Positions 1 to 8,553 of a stretch of DNA of 64,000 nt are shown in pieces (position 1 is the stretch's first letter; every line of letters starts with the position of its first letter). Location of the stretch: NCBI RefSeq assembly GCF_016907675.1, contig NZ_JAFBCJ010000001.1, forward strand, positions 2,542,001 to 2,606,000. The letters run 5' to 3'. The notes beneath the pieces are model-generated. The model was not told where the DNA came from. It saw only the letters and a program-made list of their open reading frames with translations, and made no database searches. The stretch is from Geodermatophilus bullaregiensis (lineage in GTDB: Bacteria > Actinomycetota > Actinomycetes > Mycobacteriales > Geodermatophilaceae). Made by a program: the position numbers and the translations under genes.

Positions 1-202
1 CGTTGGTGCGCCGCGGCACGTAGCCGTACCCGTAGGGCGGCGGGTACCCGGTGCCCGGGTGCCCGGGCGGCGGTCCGTACGGCCCCTGCGGCGGTCCGTA
101 GGGCGCCTGCGGCGGTCCGTGGGCCGCCGGGGCGCCCGGGTAGCCGTGGGCGGGCCAGCCCTGCTGACCGGCACCGGAGCCCCGCGCGTCCCACTGGGTC
201 AT
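1..202 (-). CDS. Gly/Pro/Tyr-rich N-terminus of an unidentified (probably membrane) protein, partial
   Basis: The gene reads off the left edge; only its first 67 codons are visible. It begins MTQWDARGSGAGQQGWPAHG and continues as a disordered tract in which the heptad-like unit GPPQAPY, GPPQGPY, GPPPGHP repeats three times, ending in YGYVPRRTN at the edge. Such Gly/Pro/Tyr-rich leaders usually precede small membrane domains (DUF4190, RDD and similar) in actinobacteria, but no membrane segment is visible here, so the product cannot be named. The ATG at 202-200 is the first in-frame start and is followed immediately by the repeat tract. Confidence 0.6.
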   Translation of the reverse strand, partial: MTQWDARGSGAGQQGWPAHGYPGAPAAHGPPQAPYGPPQGPYGPPPGHPGTGYPPPYGYGYVPRRTN

Positions 203-467
203 GTCCGTCCGCCCCCGTCGTCGATGCCCGGCCGTCGATCCCCCGGTCGGGGCGCAGACCGGAGGTCCGGCGCCCGGCGCCGGGTCCGCAGGGACGGTAC
301 GAGCCGGCGGGTCGCCGGACCAGCCACGCCACTCCGAGGGGTCAGGTCGCCCGGACGGCGTTCCCGCGGGAACGACCAGAGAACTCGGCTCTGAGCTGCG
401 GTTTCTGTCGTACCCCCGTCTTAGTGTGGGGGTGTCAGGAGGCCGATCGAGACAAGGAGGCGAGTGC
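203..467. other. Intergenic region with probable promoter of the HNH gene
   Basis: No coding sequence is supported here although an open frame runs through it. A TAGTGT hexamer at 422-427 could be the -10 element for the downstream HNH gene, leaving a leader of about 35 nt that contains the AAGGAGG ribosome binding site at 454-460. I see no repeat or terminator. Confidence 0.35.
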
Positions 468-1682
468 GTGTCCGAGCTCCGTTCGGCTCTCGACGAACTC
501 GCCGCACTCGACCTCGCCGAGCTGTCCGACGACGCCGTGCTCGACCTCGTCGGTGAGCTGAGCACCGTCGCCAACCGGGTGGCCGCCGTCCTCACGTCGG
601 CCGTGCGGGTGGCCGACCGCCGCGAGGCGTACCGGCGCGACGGCGCCGTCTCGATGAAGAGCTGGCTGCGCGGCAGCTGCCGGCTGGCGCCGGAGGAGGC
701 CACGGCGATCGTGTCCAGCGGCCGGCGGATCGAGCAGCTGCCGGCCACTGCCGCAGCCTTCGCCGCCGGGGAGATCACTGCCGTCCACGCCAGGGTGATC
801 ACCTGCGCCATGACGCCGGGCCGCGTCACCAAGGCCGCCGAGGCGGGGATCGAGCTGGCCGAGACGGACGTGATCCTCGCGGACCTCGCGCGGAAGACGA
901 CGCCGCACGAGACGAAGCAGGGTGTGAAGCGCTGGGTGGCCGGGATCGACCCCGACGGCACGCTCGGCGAGGCGGCCGACGTCCGCCGCCGCTTCAGCAT
1001 GGCCGACGGCCTCGACGGCCGCGTGCACGTCCGCGGCGAGTTCGACCCGGTCGGCGCCGAGTACCTGCACACCGCCCTGGCGGCGCTGATGAACGGCGAC
1101 CGCCCGGCCGGCGGCACCCGGAGCCACGCGGAGCACCAGGCCGACGCGCTGGTCGCCCTGGCCCGCGGCGCACTGGACGGCGGCTCGCTGCCCGACGTCC
1201 GCGGGGAGCGGCCGCACGTCCGGGTCACCATCGACTGGCAGGCCCTCTGCGCCGCACGGGGCGCAGCAGGCGTCTCCGGGGGCTCGCTGGGGTGGGCCGG
1301 ACCGATCTGCCCTGAGACGGCACGGCGCCTGGCCTGCGACGCGGGCGTCGTACGGGTGGTCACCGGACCGGACGGGCTGCCGCTCGACGTCAGCCGCGCC
1401 CAGCGCACCGCCACCGCAGCCATCCGCCGGGCCGTCGAGATCCGCGACGGCCACTGCGTCTTCGCCGGTTGTGACGCACCGCCCGAGTGGTGCGACGTCC
1501 ACCACGTCGTGCACTGGGCGCACGGCGGGCCGACGTCCTGTGACAACGGCGCACTGCTCTGCGAGCGGCACCACACCGCCTGTCACGAAGGCGGCTTCTC
1601 CGTCTCCCGGGATCCCGGGACGAGCACCTGGCACACCTGGCGGTCCGACGGCACCGAGGTCCTCAGCCGCGCCGGCCCCTGA
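468..1682 (+). CDS. DUF222 / HNH endonuclease domain protein (13E12 repeat family)
   Basis: 404 residues. The N-terminal three quarters is the DUF222 helical domain, and the C-terminus carries an HNH nuclease motif: RDGHCVFAGC, then CDVHHVVHWAHGG and CERHH, with the paired cysteines and the catalytic His-His expected of the family. Proteins of this type are abundant, often multicopy, in high-GC actinobacteria; their cellular role is not established and some behave like mobile-element passengers. I chose GTG 468 because AAGGAGG ends 7 nt upstream; the open frame extends back to 201 but that part overlaps a divergent gene and has no ribosome binding site. It stands alone, 110 bp before the helicase gene. 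Confidence 0.85.
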   Translation: MSELRSALDELAALDLAELSDDAVLDLVGELSTVANRVAAVLTSAVRVADRREAYRRDGAVSMKSWLRGSCRLAPEEATAIVSSGRRIEQLPATAAAFAAGEITAVHARVITCAMTPGRVTKAAEAGIELAETDVILADLARKTTPHETKQGVKRWVAGIDPDGTLGEAADVRRRFSMADGLDGRVHVRGEFDPVGAEYLHTALAALMNGDRPAGGTRSHAEHQADALVALARGALDGGSLPDVRGERPHVRVTIDWQALCAARGAAGVSGGSLGWAGPICPETARRLACDAGVVRVVTGPDGLPLDVSRAQRTATAAIRRAVEIRDGHCVFAGCDAPPEWCDVHHVVHWAHGGPTSCDNGALLCERHHTACHEGGFSVSRDPGTSTWHTWRSDGTEVLSRAGP

Positions 1683-1779
1683 CGTCGGCGGCGGTCCGCC
1701 GCCGTCCACAGACGGACCCGTCGTCCACAGGCCGGCGACAGAAGCCCTCGGAACCGTGACCGGCGTCGGCCCGCGCTCC

Positions 1780-1785
1780 TAGCCT
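1780..1785 (+). promoter_or_regulatory. -10 element TAGCCT of a probable leaderless SNF2 helicase mRNA
   Basis: TAGCCT ends 7 nt before the GTG start at 1793 and no Shine-Dalgarno sequence intervenes, which predicts transcription starting at or next to the start codon. Confidence 0.5.
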
Positions 1786-1792
1786 CGGTCGC

Positions 1793-4700
1793 GTGTTCGA
1801 GGACCTGCGGCCCAGGCTGACCGACGCCGTCATCCGGCGCTCGGTCGGCGACGCGACGTTCCGGCGCGGCGCCGCCTACGCCCGTGAAGGCCGCGTGTCC
1901 CTGGTGGTCCACCATCTGGACGAGGTCAGTGGCCAGGTGGCCGGGCAGGGTGGCGTCTACCGGACCGTCGCCGAGTGGGGTGGGGACGCGGCGCGCTGGT
2001 GGGGTGAGTGCAGCTGCCCGGTCGGTGACGACTGCAAGCACGTGGCCGCCCTCCTCCTGGTCGCGCGGGAGGCGCTGCCCGGCCCGCCGAGGACGGCCGT
2101 CACGGCGACGCCCGACTGGGAACGGGCCCTGGCTCCACTGGTCGCCCCGGCGCCGTCGGCGGACCAGCGGGGCACGTCCATCGGCCTGCAGTTCGAGGTC
2201 TCGGGGACCGGGCCGCGGCGTGCCGTCCGGCTGCGCCCCGTCGTCCCGGGCGCCAGGGGCCGCTGGATCCGCAGCGGGGTGTCCTGGCGGACACTGGAGT
2301 ACGGCTCGCTCGGCCGCCGCGATCCCGACCACGCCGGCGCGCTGACGGTCCTGTACCGCGCGCACCAGCTGGCCGACGGCGGCGCCGGGTCCTACGGCTA
2401 CTGGTCCGGCGAGCCGCCGGTGCTCCTCGACGACTTCGGACCCGAGCTGTGGCCGGCCCTGCGGCAGGTCGCCGGTGCGGGCGTGCCGATGCTGACGAGC
2501 AGCGGCGCGCCCGTGCGGCTGGCCGGCGGACCGGCGCGGCTCGCGGTCGACCTGCGCTACGACGACACCGCCCTGCGGATCCGCCCGGTCCTCGCGCTCC
2601 CGGCCGGTGGCGACCTGCCGCTGCCGGCCGACGAGGTGGGCCTGCTGGGCGATCCGCCGCACGGCGCCGTCCTCGCGTCCGGCGCCCCGGGGCTCCCCGC
2701 CGGGCTCGTCCCCGACGGCGGGTTGCTGCTCGTCCCGCTGGACCGGGTGGACCGCCGGGCCGCACCGCTGTTCCGTGGCCCCGCCGTGACGGTGCCCCGC
2801 GGCGACGTCGACCGGTTCCTCGCCGACTTCTACCCGGCCGTGCGCCGCACGGTGGCCGTGGGGTCCTCCGACGGCTCCGTGGCGCTGCCGGAGGTCCTCC
2901 CGCCCCGGCTGTGCCTGCAGATCACCCACGCCGGCGGCCACCGGGCGACGTCGACCTGGTCGGTGCTCTACCGCGTCGGCGAGGAGGACCGCCGGCTGCC
3001 GTGGGCCGGGGGAGCCGGCGCCGCCCACGACCCCGTGCGGGATCCCTCGGCGGAGGAGCGGTTGGTCCGGCAGCTGCCGGACGCCGTCGACCGGGTGCCC
3101 GGGCTGTGCCTGTCCGCAGCACCGCGGCGCCGGCTGGTCCCGACCGCGCAGCTGCAGGGCATGGACACCGTCGTCCTCGCCACCGAGGTGGTGCCCGCGC
3201 TGTGCGAGGCCGGGGTCGTCGTCGAGGTCACCGGCGACCCGCCGGACTACCGGCACACCGGCTCGTCGCCCGTCGTGCACGTCTCCGCGACCGACGGGGC
3301 GGACAACGACTGGTTCGACCTCGGCGTCACGGTCACCGTCGACGACGAGGAGGTGCCGTTCGCCCTGCTCTTCGTCACGCTGGCCGCGGGTGAGAGCCAC
3401 CTGGTGCTGCCCAGCGGCACCTGGTTCGACGTCCGCCGCCCCGAGTTCGACCGGCTGCGCCGCCTGATCGACGAGGCGCGTGACCTGCAGGACGCCGACG
3501 GTCCCGGGCTGCGGATCAGCCGCTACCAGGCCGGGCTGTGGGAGGAACTGGTCGAACTCGGGGTGGTGGCCGAGCAGAGCGAGCGGTGGGCACGCGACGT
3601 CCAGGGCCTGCTCGGGCTCGACACGGCCACCCCACCGCCCGTCCCGGCGGGCCTGGACGCGCAGCTGCGGCCCTACCAGCTCGAGGGTCTCCGGTGGCTG
3701 GCCTGCCTGTGGGACGCCGGGCTCGGCGGCGTGCTCGCCGACGACATGGGGCTGGGCAAGACCCTGCAGACGCTCGCCGTGCTGTGCCGGGCGCAGGAGG
3801 CCGGCACCCTGACCGCGCCCGTCCTCGTGGTCGCGCCGACGAGCGTGGTGTCGAACTGGGCGCGCGAGGCGGCCCGGTTCGCTCCCGGCCTCACCGTCCG
3901 GGTGGTCGAGTCGACCGGCCGGAAGCTCCGGATGCCGCTCGCCGAGGTGGTCGCCGGCGCCGACCTGGTGATCACCACCTACACGCTGCTGCGCCTGGAC
4001 GAGGGGGCCTACGGCGCGCTGCCGTGGAGCGGCCTGGTCCTCGACGAGGCCCAGTTCGTCAAGAACCACACGGCCCGCACCTACGCCGCCGCGCGGCGGC
4101 TGCCCGCCCGGTTCAAGCTGGCGATCACCGGCACGCCGCTGGAGAACAGCCTGATGGACCTGTGGTCGATGCTCTCGATCGTCGCGCCGGGCCTGTTCCC
4201 CGACCCGAAGCGCTTCACCGAGCACTACCGGACGCCGATCGAGCGCGGCGGCGACCCGGCCGCGCTGGAGACCCTGCGCCGCCGGATCCGCCCGCTGGTG
4301 CTCCGGCGCACCAAGGAGCAGGTCGCCGCCGAGCTGCCGCCCAAGCAGGAGCAGGTGCTCGAGGTGGTGCTCGACCCACGGCACCGCAAGGTCTACGACA
4401 CCCACCTGCAGCGGGAGCGGCGCACGGTGCTCGGCCTCGTCGACGACCTGCAGAAGAACCGGTTCACCATCTTCCGGTCGCTGACCCTGCTGCGGCAGCT
4501 GGCCCTCGACCCCGCGCTGGTCGACGACGCCTCCACCGGCATCCCGTCGAGCAAGGCCGACGCCTTCCTCGAGCACGTGCAGGAGGTGGTGTCCGAGGGA
4601 CACCGCGTGCTGGTGTTCAGCCAGTTCACCCGGTTCCTGCGCACCGTCCGCGACCGCCTCGACGCGCACGGCGTGGCCCACGCCTACCTCGACGGCCGCA

Positions 4701-5050
4701 CCCGCGACCGCGCGCAGCGCATCGAGGAGTTCCGCAGCGGCCGCGCGCCGGTGTTCCTGATCAGCCTCAAGGCCGGCGGCTCGGGGCTCAACCTCACCGA
4801 GGCCGACTACGTGTACGTCCTCGACCCCTGGTGGAACCCGGCGGTGGAGGCCCAGGCGATCGACCGTGCGCACCGCATCGGCCAGGACAGGACCGTGATG
4901 GTGTACCGGCTGGTGGCGGCGGACACCATCGAGGAGAAGGTCGTGGCCCTGCAGGAGCGCAAGCGCGACCTGTTCGCCCGGGTCCTGGATGACGACGGCG
5001 CGCTGACCGGACCGCTGACCGCCGACGACATCCGCGGCCTGTTCTCCTGA
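1793..5050 (+). CDS. SWIM zinc-finger SNF2-family helicase (HepA/RapA-like)
   Basis: 1085 residues. A SWIM zinc finger lies near the N-terminus (C73, C75, C81, H83 in ECSCPVGDDCKH), followed by a long middle region and a complete SNF2 ATPase: Walker A DDMGLGKT at 650-657, Walker B DEAQ at 751-754, then the second RecA lobe with FSQFTRF, LKAGGSGLNL and the arginine-finger motif QAIDRAHRIGQ. This architecture is widespread in actinobacteria. SNF2 proteins translocate on double-stranded DNA and remodel protein-DNA or RNA polymerase complexes; some relatives are parts of phage-defence systems, but nothing here proves such a role. The GTG start has a -10 hexamer 7 nt upstream rather than a ribosome binding site. 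Gene ends 31 bp from the convergent toxin gene. Confidence 0.9.
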   Translation: MFEDLRPRLTDAVIRRSVGDATFRRGAAYAREGRVSLVVHHLDEVSGQVAGQGGVYRTVAEWGGDAARWWGECSCPVGDDCKHVAALLLVAREALPGPPRTAVTATPDWERALAPLVAPAPSADQRGTSIGLQFEVSGTGPRRAVRLRPVVPGARGRWIRSGVSWRTLEYGSLGRRDPDHAGALTVLYRAHQLADGGAGSYGYWSGEPPVLLDDFGPELWPALRQVAGAGVPMLTSSGAPVRLAGGPARLAVDLRYDDTALRIRPVLALPAGGDLPLPADEVGLLGDPPHGAVLASGAPGLPAGLVPDGGLLLVPLDRVDRRAAPLFRGPAVTVPRGDVDRFLADFYPAVRRTVAVGSSDGSVALPEVLPPRLCLQITHAGGHRATSTWSVLYRVGEEDRRLPWAGGAGAAHDPVRDPSAEERLVRQLPDAVDRVPGLCLSAAPRRRLVPTAQLQGMDTVVLATEVVPALCEAGVVVEVTGDPPDYRHTGSSPVVHVSATDGADNDWFDLGVTVTVDDEEVPFALLFVTLAAGESHLVLPSGTWFDVRRPEFDRLRRLIDEARDLQDADGPGLRISRYQAGLWEELVELGVVAEQSERWARDVQGLLGLDTATPPPVPAGLDAQLRPYQLEGLRWLACLWDAGLGGVLADDMGLGKTLQTLAVLCRAQEAGTLTAPVLVVAPTSVVSNWAREAARFAPGLTVRVVESTGRKLRMPLAEVVAGADLVITTYTLLRLDEGAYGALPWSGLVLDEAQFVKNHTARTYAAARRLPARFKLAITGTPLENSLMDLWSMLSIVAPGLFPDPKRFTEHYRTPIERGGDPAALETLRRRIRPLVLRRTKEQVAAELPPKQEQVLEVVLDPRHRKVYDTHLQRERRTVLGLVDDLQKNRFTIFRSLTLLRQLALDPALVDDASTGIPSSKADAFLEHVQEVVSEGHRVLVFSQFTRFLRTVRDRLDAHGVAHAYLDGRTRDRAQRIEEFRSGRAPVFLISLKAGGSGLNLTEADYVYVLDPWWNPAVEAQAIDRAHRIGQDRTVMVYRLVAADTIEEKVVALQERKRDLFARVLDDDGALTGPLTADDIRGLFS

Positions 5051-5081
5051 CCGGGACAGGCCGGGGAGGTGCCGCCCGCCG

Positions 5082-5477
5082 TCAGGACAGGAGGTCGACG
5101 GGGCAGCGCAGTCCCGGTGCGCGTGCCAGCCGTCCGTCGGCGGTGACCAGCGGGACGTCGAGGAGCTCGGCGAGCGCGACGTACTGGGCGTCGTAGGCGC
5201 TGACGGAGTCCCGCAGCTGCCAGGCCCGGCCGAGGAGCGGGAGGTGCGGGTACCGCTCCACCGTCAACTCGCTCCAGTCCTGCAGGGCCTCGGCGCCGCG
5301 CTGGGCAGGGAGCCGGCCGGCGAGGACCGCGCGCCGGACGGCGGAGAGGACCTCCACGTCCGCCAGCGCCGGGACGTGCACGTCCGCGGCGAGGAGCCGC
5401 TCACGGGCGAGGGCCCCGGACCCGCCGTCGTCGACCAGGGCGGGCACGAGGACCGACGCGTCGACGACGACGATCAC
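5082..5477 (-). CDS. PIN-domain ribonuclease toxin (VapC-like)
   Basis: 131 residues, the usual PIN toxin length. The four acidic residues of the PIN metal site are recognisable: D6 (VVVDASVLV), E42 (DVEVLSAVRR), D96 (AYDAQYVAL) and D114 (LVTADGRLA). Such proteins are Mg2+-dependent endoribonucleases, often cutting tRNA or rRNA, held inactive by the antitoxin encoded just upstream. Its GTG start overlaps the antitoxin stop by 4 nt (GTGA), so the two are translationally coupled in the order antitoxin-toxin. Target RNA cannot be inferred from sequence. Confidence 0.9.
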   Translation of the reverse strand: MIVVVDASVLVPALVDDGGSGALARERLLAADVHVPALADVEVLSAVRRAVLAGRLPAQRGAEALQDWSELTVERYPHLPLLGRAWQLRDSVSAYDAQYVALAELLDVPLVTADGRLARAPGLRCPVDLLS

Positions 5478-5698
5478 CTCTCATCCGGTCGCTCTGCGGA
5501 GATCGCAGCGACGGCGTCGTCGAACGACATCCGCCCGCCGCGTCGCGCCGCGCGGGCGAGGACCTCGGCCTTGCTCGGCCGCGCGGCGACCGTCTGCAGC
5601 TCGCGGAGCACGTACTCCGAGAGGCTCAGCCCGCTCGCCGCGGCCCGCGCCCGCAGGGTCGCGTGGAGGTCGTCCGGGACGTTGCGGACCTGCAGCAT
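5474..5698 (-). CDS. Ribbon-helix-helix antitoxin (FitA/VapB-like)
   Basis: 74 residues beginning MLQVRNVPDDLHATLRARA, a typical ribbon-helix-helix strand followed by helices (SGLSLSEYVLREL), then a flexible C-terminal part (SKAEVLARAARRGGRMSFDD) that normally wraps the PIN toxin. It should bind the operator array at 5719-5757 as a dimer, repressing its own operon, and neutralise the PIN protein. I prefer ATG 5698 over the ATG at 5722, because the latter lies inside the operator repeats and would add only a short unconserved-looking peptide. Confidence 0.85.
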   Translation of the reverse strand: MLQVRNVPDDLHATLRARAAASGLSLSEYVLRELQTVAARPSKAEVLARAARRGGRMSFDDAVAAISAERPDER

Positions 5699-5718
5699 CC
5701 TGGCCACGCGCCCACCGT

Positions 5719-5757
5719 ACATGCGCAGCACATGCACCTGCATGTGGCGCACATGCA
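5719..5757. promoter_or_regulatory. Operator array of the toxin-antitoxin operon
   Basis: A perfect inverted repeat CACATGCA (5729-5736) / TGCATGTG (5739-5746) separated by 2 bp is followed by a third identical half-site CACATGCA (5750-5757), 21 bp (two helical turns) from the first, and a degenerate ACATGCGC at 5719-5726. It sits directly upstream of the antitoxin start, as expected for autoregulation by a ribbon-helix-helix protein. Confidence 0.8.
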
Positions 5758-5775
5758 CATCCAGGACGGGCAGGT

Positions 5776-6630
5776 CTACTGCCCCTCCTCGACGGCGTCC
5801 AGGAAGCGGCGCAGCGTCTCGAGGAAGACCTCGGGCTGCTCGGAGTGCACCCAGTGGCCGGCGTTCTTGACCTTGACCAGCCGGGTCGAGGGGAACAGCG
5901 CGTCCATCCGCTCGCGGTCGCCGGGCAGCACGTAGTGGCTCTTCGCGCCGGCGACCCACAGCACGGGGCCGTCGAAGGTGGCGCCCGGCGGCGGGTCGGG
6001 GAAGCCGCGCAGCTCGCCGAGGTCGCGCTCGAGCGTCTCCAGGTTCAGCCGCCACCGCCAGCGGCCGGAACCGACGCCCTCGCGGACCAGGCTCTGCAGC
6101 AGGAACGACCGCACCATCCGGCTCGGCACCGCCTCCCGCAGCGCCCGGTCGGCGTCCTCGCGGGTGCGCAGGGCACCGAGGTCCACCGCCCGCATCGCCG
6201 CGATGAACGCGCCGAAGGGCGAGGCCTCCTCGTCGTCGTCGTCCGTGCGGCCGCCGGTGAGCGGGTACTCCACCGGTGCGATGTCCACGACCACCAGCGC
6301 GCGCAGCAGCTCCGGCCGGCGCAGCGCCAGCTGCATCGCCACCTTGCCGCCCATCGAGTGCCCGACCAGCGTCACGGGCTCGCCCAGGGTCTCCAGCTCG
6401 TCGGCGACCATCTGCGCCATGTCGAGGTAGTCGACCCGCTCGGTCCACGGCGAGTGCCCGTGGTTGGGCAGGTCCAGCAGCGTGACGCGGTGCCCGTCGG
6501 CGAGGCCCTTGGCCGCCGTCGTCCAGTTCTTGCCCTGGCCGAACAGCCCGTGCACGAACACCACGCGCGGGCCGGCCTCGCCCACGGTGCGTGCGGCCAG
6601 CCGCTCGTCGGAGGGCGCGTCGGCGGTCAT
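5776..6630 (-). CDS. Alpha/beta-fold hydrolase (YbfF-like esterase)
   Basis: 284 residues with a full alpha/beta hydrolase signature: oxyanion-hole HGLFGQGKNW near residue 27, nucleophile elbow GHSMGG with S92, and the catalytic His in NAGHWVHSEQP close to the C-terminus. The HGLFG...KNW and LDLPNHGHS motifs resemble the YbfF/ABHD11 group of acyl esterases. Cytoplasmic; no signal peptide. The substrate is not predictable. It lies 53 bp upstream of the toxin-antitoxin operator on the same strand and diverges from the ATPase gene at 6700. Confidence 0.85.
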   Translation of the reverse strand: MTADAPSDERLAARTVGEAGPRVVFVHGLFGQGKNWTTAAKGLADGHRVTLLDLPNHGHSPWTERVDYLDMAQMVADELETLGEPVTLVGHSMGGKVAMQLALRRPELLRALVVVDIAPVEYPLTGGRTDDDDEEASPFGAFIAAMRAVDLGALRTREDADRALREAVPSRMVRSFLLQSLVREGVGSGRWRWRLNLETLERDLGELRGFPDPPPGATFDGPVLWVAGAKSHYVLPGDRERMDALFPSTRLVKVKNAGHWVHSEQPEVFLETLRRFLDAVEEGQ

Positions 6631-6699
6631 CCGGCGATTCCACCAGATCCCCGGCGTCGCGCGACCTACCGTGCCCGGGACGACGGGGAGGTCCCACCC

Positions 6700-8406
6700 A
6701 TGCCCGGACGGCGCCGCGCCGCCAGCACCACTCCGAGACGACGGACGGCGACCCGCCGCCGGTCACCGGCGCGCCCGCCCGCGCCCGACCTGCCCACCGC
6801 CGGGCCGGGCGAGCGGGTGTGGGTGCTCGCCGTCCCGTTCCGCGCGCCGGCACCGGGCGCGGTCTGGCACGCCGGCCTGCAGGCGCACGTGTGGGTCGGC
6901 CGGGAGCTGCCCCCGGAGCTGGCCCCCTACGACCCCCCGCCGTACACCCTCGAGCGCCACCTCGAGGACGAGCTCAACGCGGCGCCGCGCCCGGTGCCGG
7001 AGGGGCGGCCGATGGTGCCGCGCGAGGAGCAGTGCACCGGCGCGGAGGCGGTGGTCGCCTCCGCCGCGGCCGGGCACCGGGTCTTCCTGCTCGGCGACGA
7101 CCCCGGCGTCGGCAAGACCGGCACCGCCGTCCTGGCCGCCCGGGAGATCTGCGAGCTGCGCGGCGGCGACCGCGTGCTCGTCGTCGCCGACCGGCCGGCG
7201 GCCATCACCATCCCGCACTGGACCCGCTCGATCGCCGGTTTCGGCGACGGCGGCCTGCGCTGGTGCGTCACCACCTGGGACCGGCTGGCGAAGGTCGGCA
7301 AGCTCCGGTTCGACGTCGTGATCGCCGACGAGGCGCACATGGTCCGGCACACGACGACACAGCGGTGGAGACACTGGACGGCCGTCTCCGGCGGCGCCAG
7401 GGCGAAGGACGTGCCCTTCGTCATCGCCGCGACGGCGACCCCGGCGCACACGCCGCTGGAGCTGCCCTACCTCGCACCCCAGTTCGCCCACCGGCACGGC
7501 GAGCCGCTGCGCGCGTGGGCCGACCTGCCGGCCAGGCTCGCCGAGCACTCGTTCCACGTGGAACGCGGCCGCTACGGCTGGGCGTGGACCGAGGACGCCG
7601 ACGAGCGCCGCGCCGACCTCGCCCGCCTGCAGGGCTGGCTCACCGACGGCGACCCGCCCGCGATGCTGCACCGCCCGGCGCCCTGGGGTCCGGTGTCGGT
7701 CACCGGGACGCCGGTCGCGCTGACACCGGCCGAGAGGGGCGCCTACGAGTCGGGCTGGCAGGAGTTCCGGGCCGAGATGCAGCTGGCCCGGAGGGCACGG
7801 CAGAGCGCCCGCGGCCGGGCCGCGCTGCTCCGCTTCCGCCAGAAGGCCGGGCTGATCCGCGCACAGGCCACCGTCGACTGGGTCAGGGCGCAGGTCGAGG
7901 CCGAGCGGCAGGTCGCGGTGTCGGTCGAGTTCGTGGAGACCGCGGCCGACCCGATCCGCGAGGCGCTGCTCGACTCCGGCATCGCCGTCGCGAGCATCTA
8001 CGGCCGCGACCGCTTCGACGTCGAGGCCGAGCGGCTGCGCTTCCAGACCGGCGCCGCGCCGGTCTGCGTGTTCACGGTGACCGCGTCGATCAGCCTGCAC
8101 GCCGGCGAGCTGCTGCCCGGCGGCGCCACCGCCTCCACCACGCCGCGGGTCGGGCTGTTCCACCAGCCCCGCTTCTCCGGCATCCAGGCCCGCCAGGTCA
8201 CCGGCCGCACCCACCGCGACGGCCAGGTCTCGCCGTGGCGGGTGGCCTTCGCCGCGGACACCGTGGAGGAGCAGGTGGCCCGGGTGATGGTCGAGCGGCT
8301 GGCGGTGAGCGGGTCGACGGCGGGCGCGGACACCTCCTCCCTGCAGGAGGTCGCCGAGCTCCTCGACGCCGACTGGCTGCCGCCCGCCGCGCTCACCGAC
8401 GCCTGA
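6700..8406 (+). CDS. SNF2/DEAH-type helicase-like ATPase of uncertain role
   Basis: 568 residues. After a basic, proline-rich N-terminus of about 40 residues comes a superfamily 2 motor: Walker A GDDPGVGKT at 132-140, DEAH box at 210-213 (VVIADEAHM), an ATATP motif III equivalent, and a C-terminal lobe ending in QARQVTGRTHRDGQVSPW with the motif VI arginines. Compact helicases of this kind are common in phages and mobile elements as well as in defence loci. ATG 6700 is preceded by GGGGAGG at a good distance and by a TACCGT hexamer at 6670-6675. The gene contains a perfect parS-type palindrome at 7551-7564. No partner nuclease is adjacent, so the role stays open. Confidence 0.75.
   Translation: MPGRRRAASTTPRRRTATRRRSPARPPAPDLPTAGPGERVWVLAVPFRAPAPGAVWHAGLQAHVWVGRELPPELAPYDPPPYTLERHLEDELNAAPRPVPEGRPMVPREEQCTGAEAVVASAAAGHRVFLLGDDPGVGKTGTAVLAAREICELRGGDRVLVVADRPAAITIPHWTRSIAGFGDGGLRWCVTTWDRLAKVGKLRFDVVIADEAHMVRHTTTQRWRHWTAVSGGARAKDVPFVIAATATPAHTPLELPYLAPQFAHRHGEPLRAWADLPARLAEHSFHVERGRYGWAWTEDADERRADLARLQGWLTDGDPPAMLHRPAPWGPVSVTGTPVALTPAERGAYESGWQEFRAEMQLARRARQSARGRAALLRFRQKAGLIRAQATVDWVRAQVEAERQVAVSVEFVETAADPIREALLDSGIAVASIYGRDRFDVEAERLRFQTGAAPVCVFTVTASISLHAGELLPGGATASTTPRVGLFHQPRFSGIQARQVTGRTHRDGQVSPWRVAFAADTVEEQVARVMVERLAVSGSTAGADTSSLQEVAELLDADWLPPAALTDA
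7551..7564. promoter_or_regulatory. parS-type ParB binding site inside the helicase gene
   Basis: GTTCCACGTGGAAC, a perfect 14-bp palindrome identical to the site next to parA at 49465 and matching the bacterial parS consensus (GTTTCACGTGAAAC) at 12 of 14 positions. It lies about 46 kb from dnaA, within the usual origin-proximal zone. Confidence 0.7.
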
Positions 8407-8553
8407 GCGACCGGTCACGCCATCCACGCTCGACGGTGCGGTCGGTCCCGCTGGCGCTCGACGACGCCGCCGTGGTGGTGCACCGGCTCCGGCGCGGGTG
8501 ACGGCGGACCCGGACCGCGCACGCGCCGCCGTGGGTGCGCCGACGCCGCGGGG

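Noticed and set aside
201-467. N-terminal extension of the DUF222-HNH protein back to ATG 201
   Set aside because: The added 89 residues are Arg/Pro-rich shadow sequence, overlap the divergent gene start, and GTG 468 has a near-perfect ribosome binding site.
5720-5722. Alternative antitoxin start MYGGRVARMLQ
   Set aside because: The codon lies inside the operator repeats and lacks a ribosome binding site; the family begins at MLQVRNVPDD.
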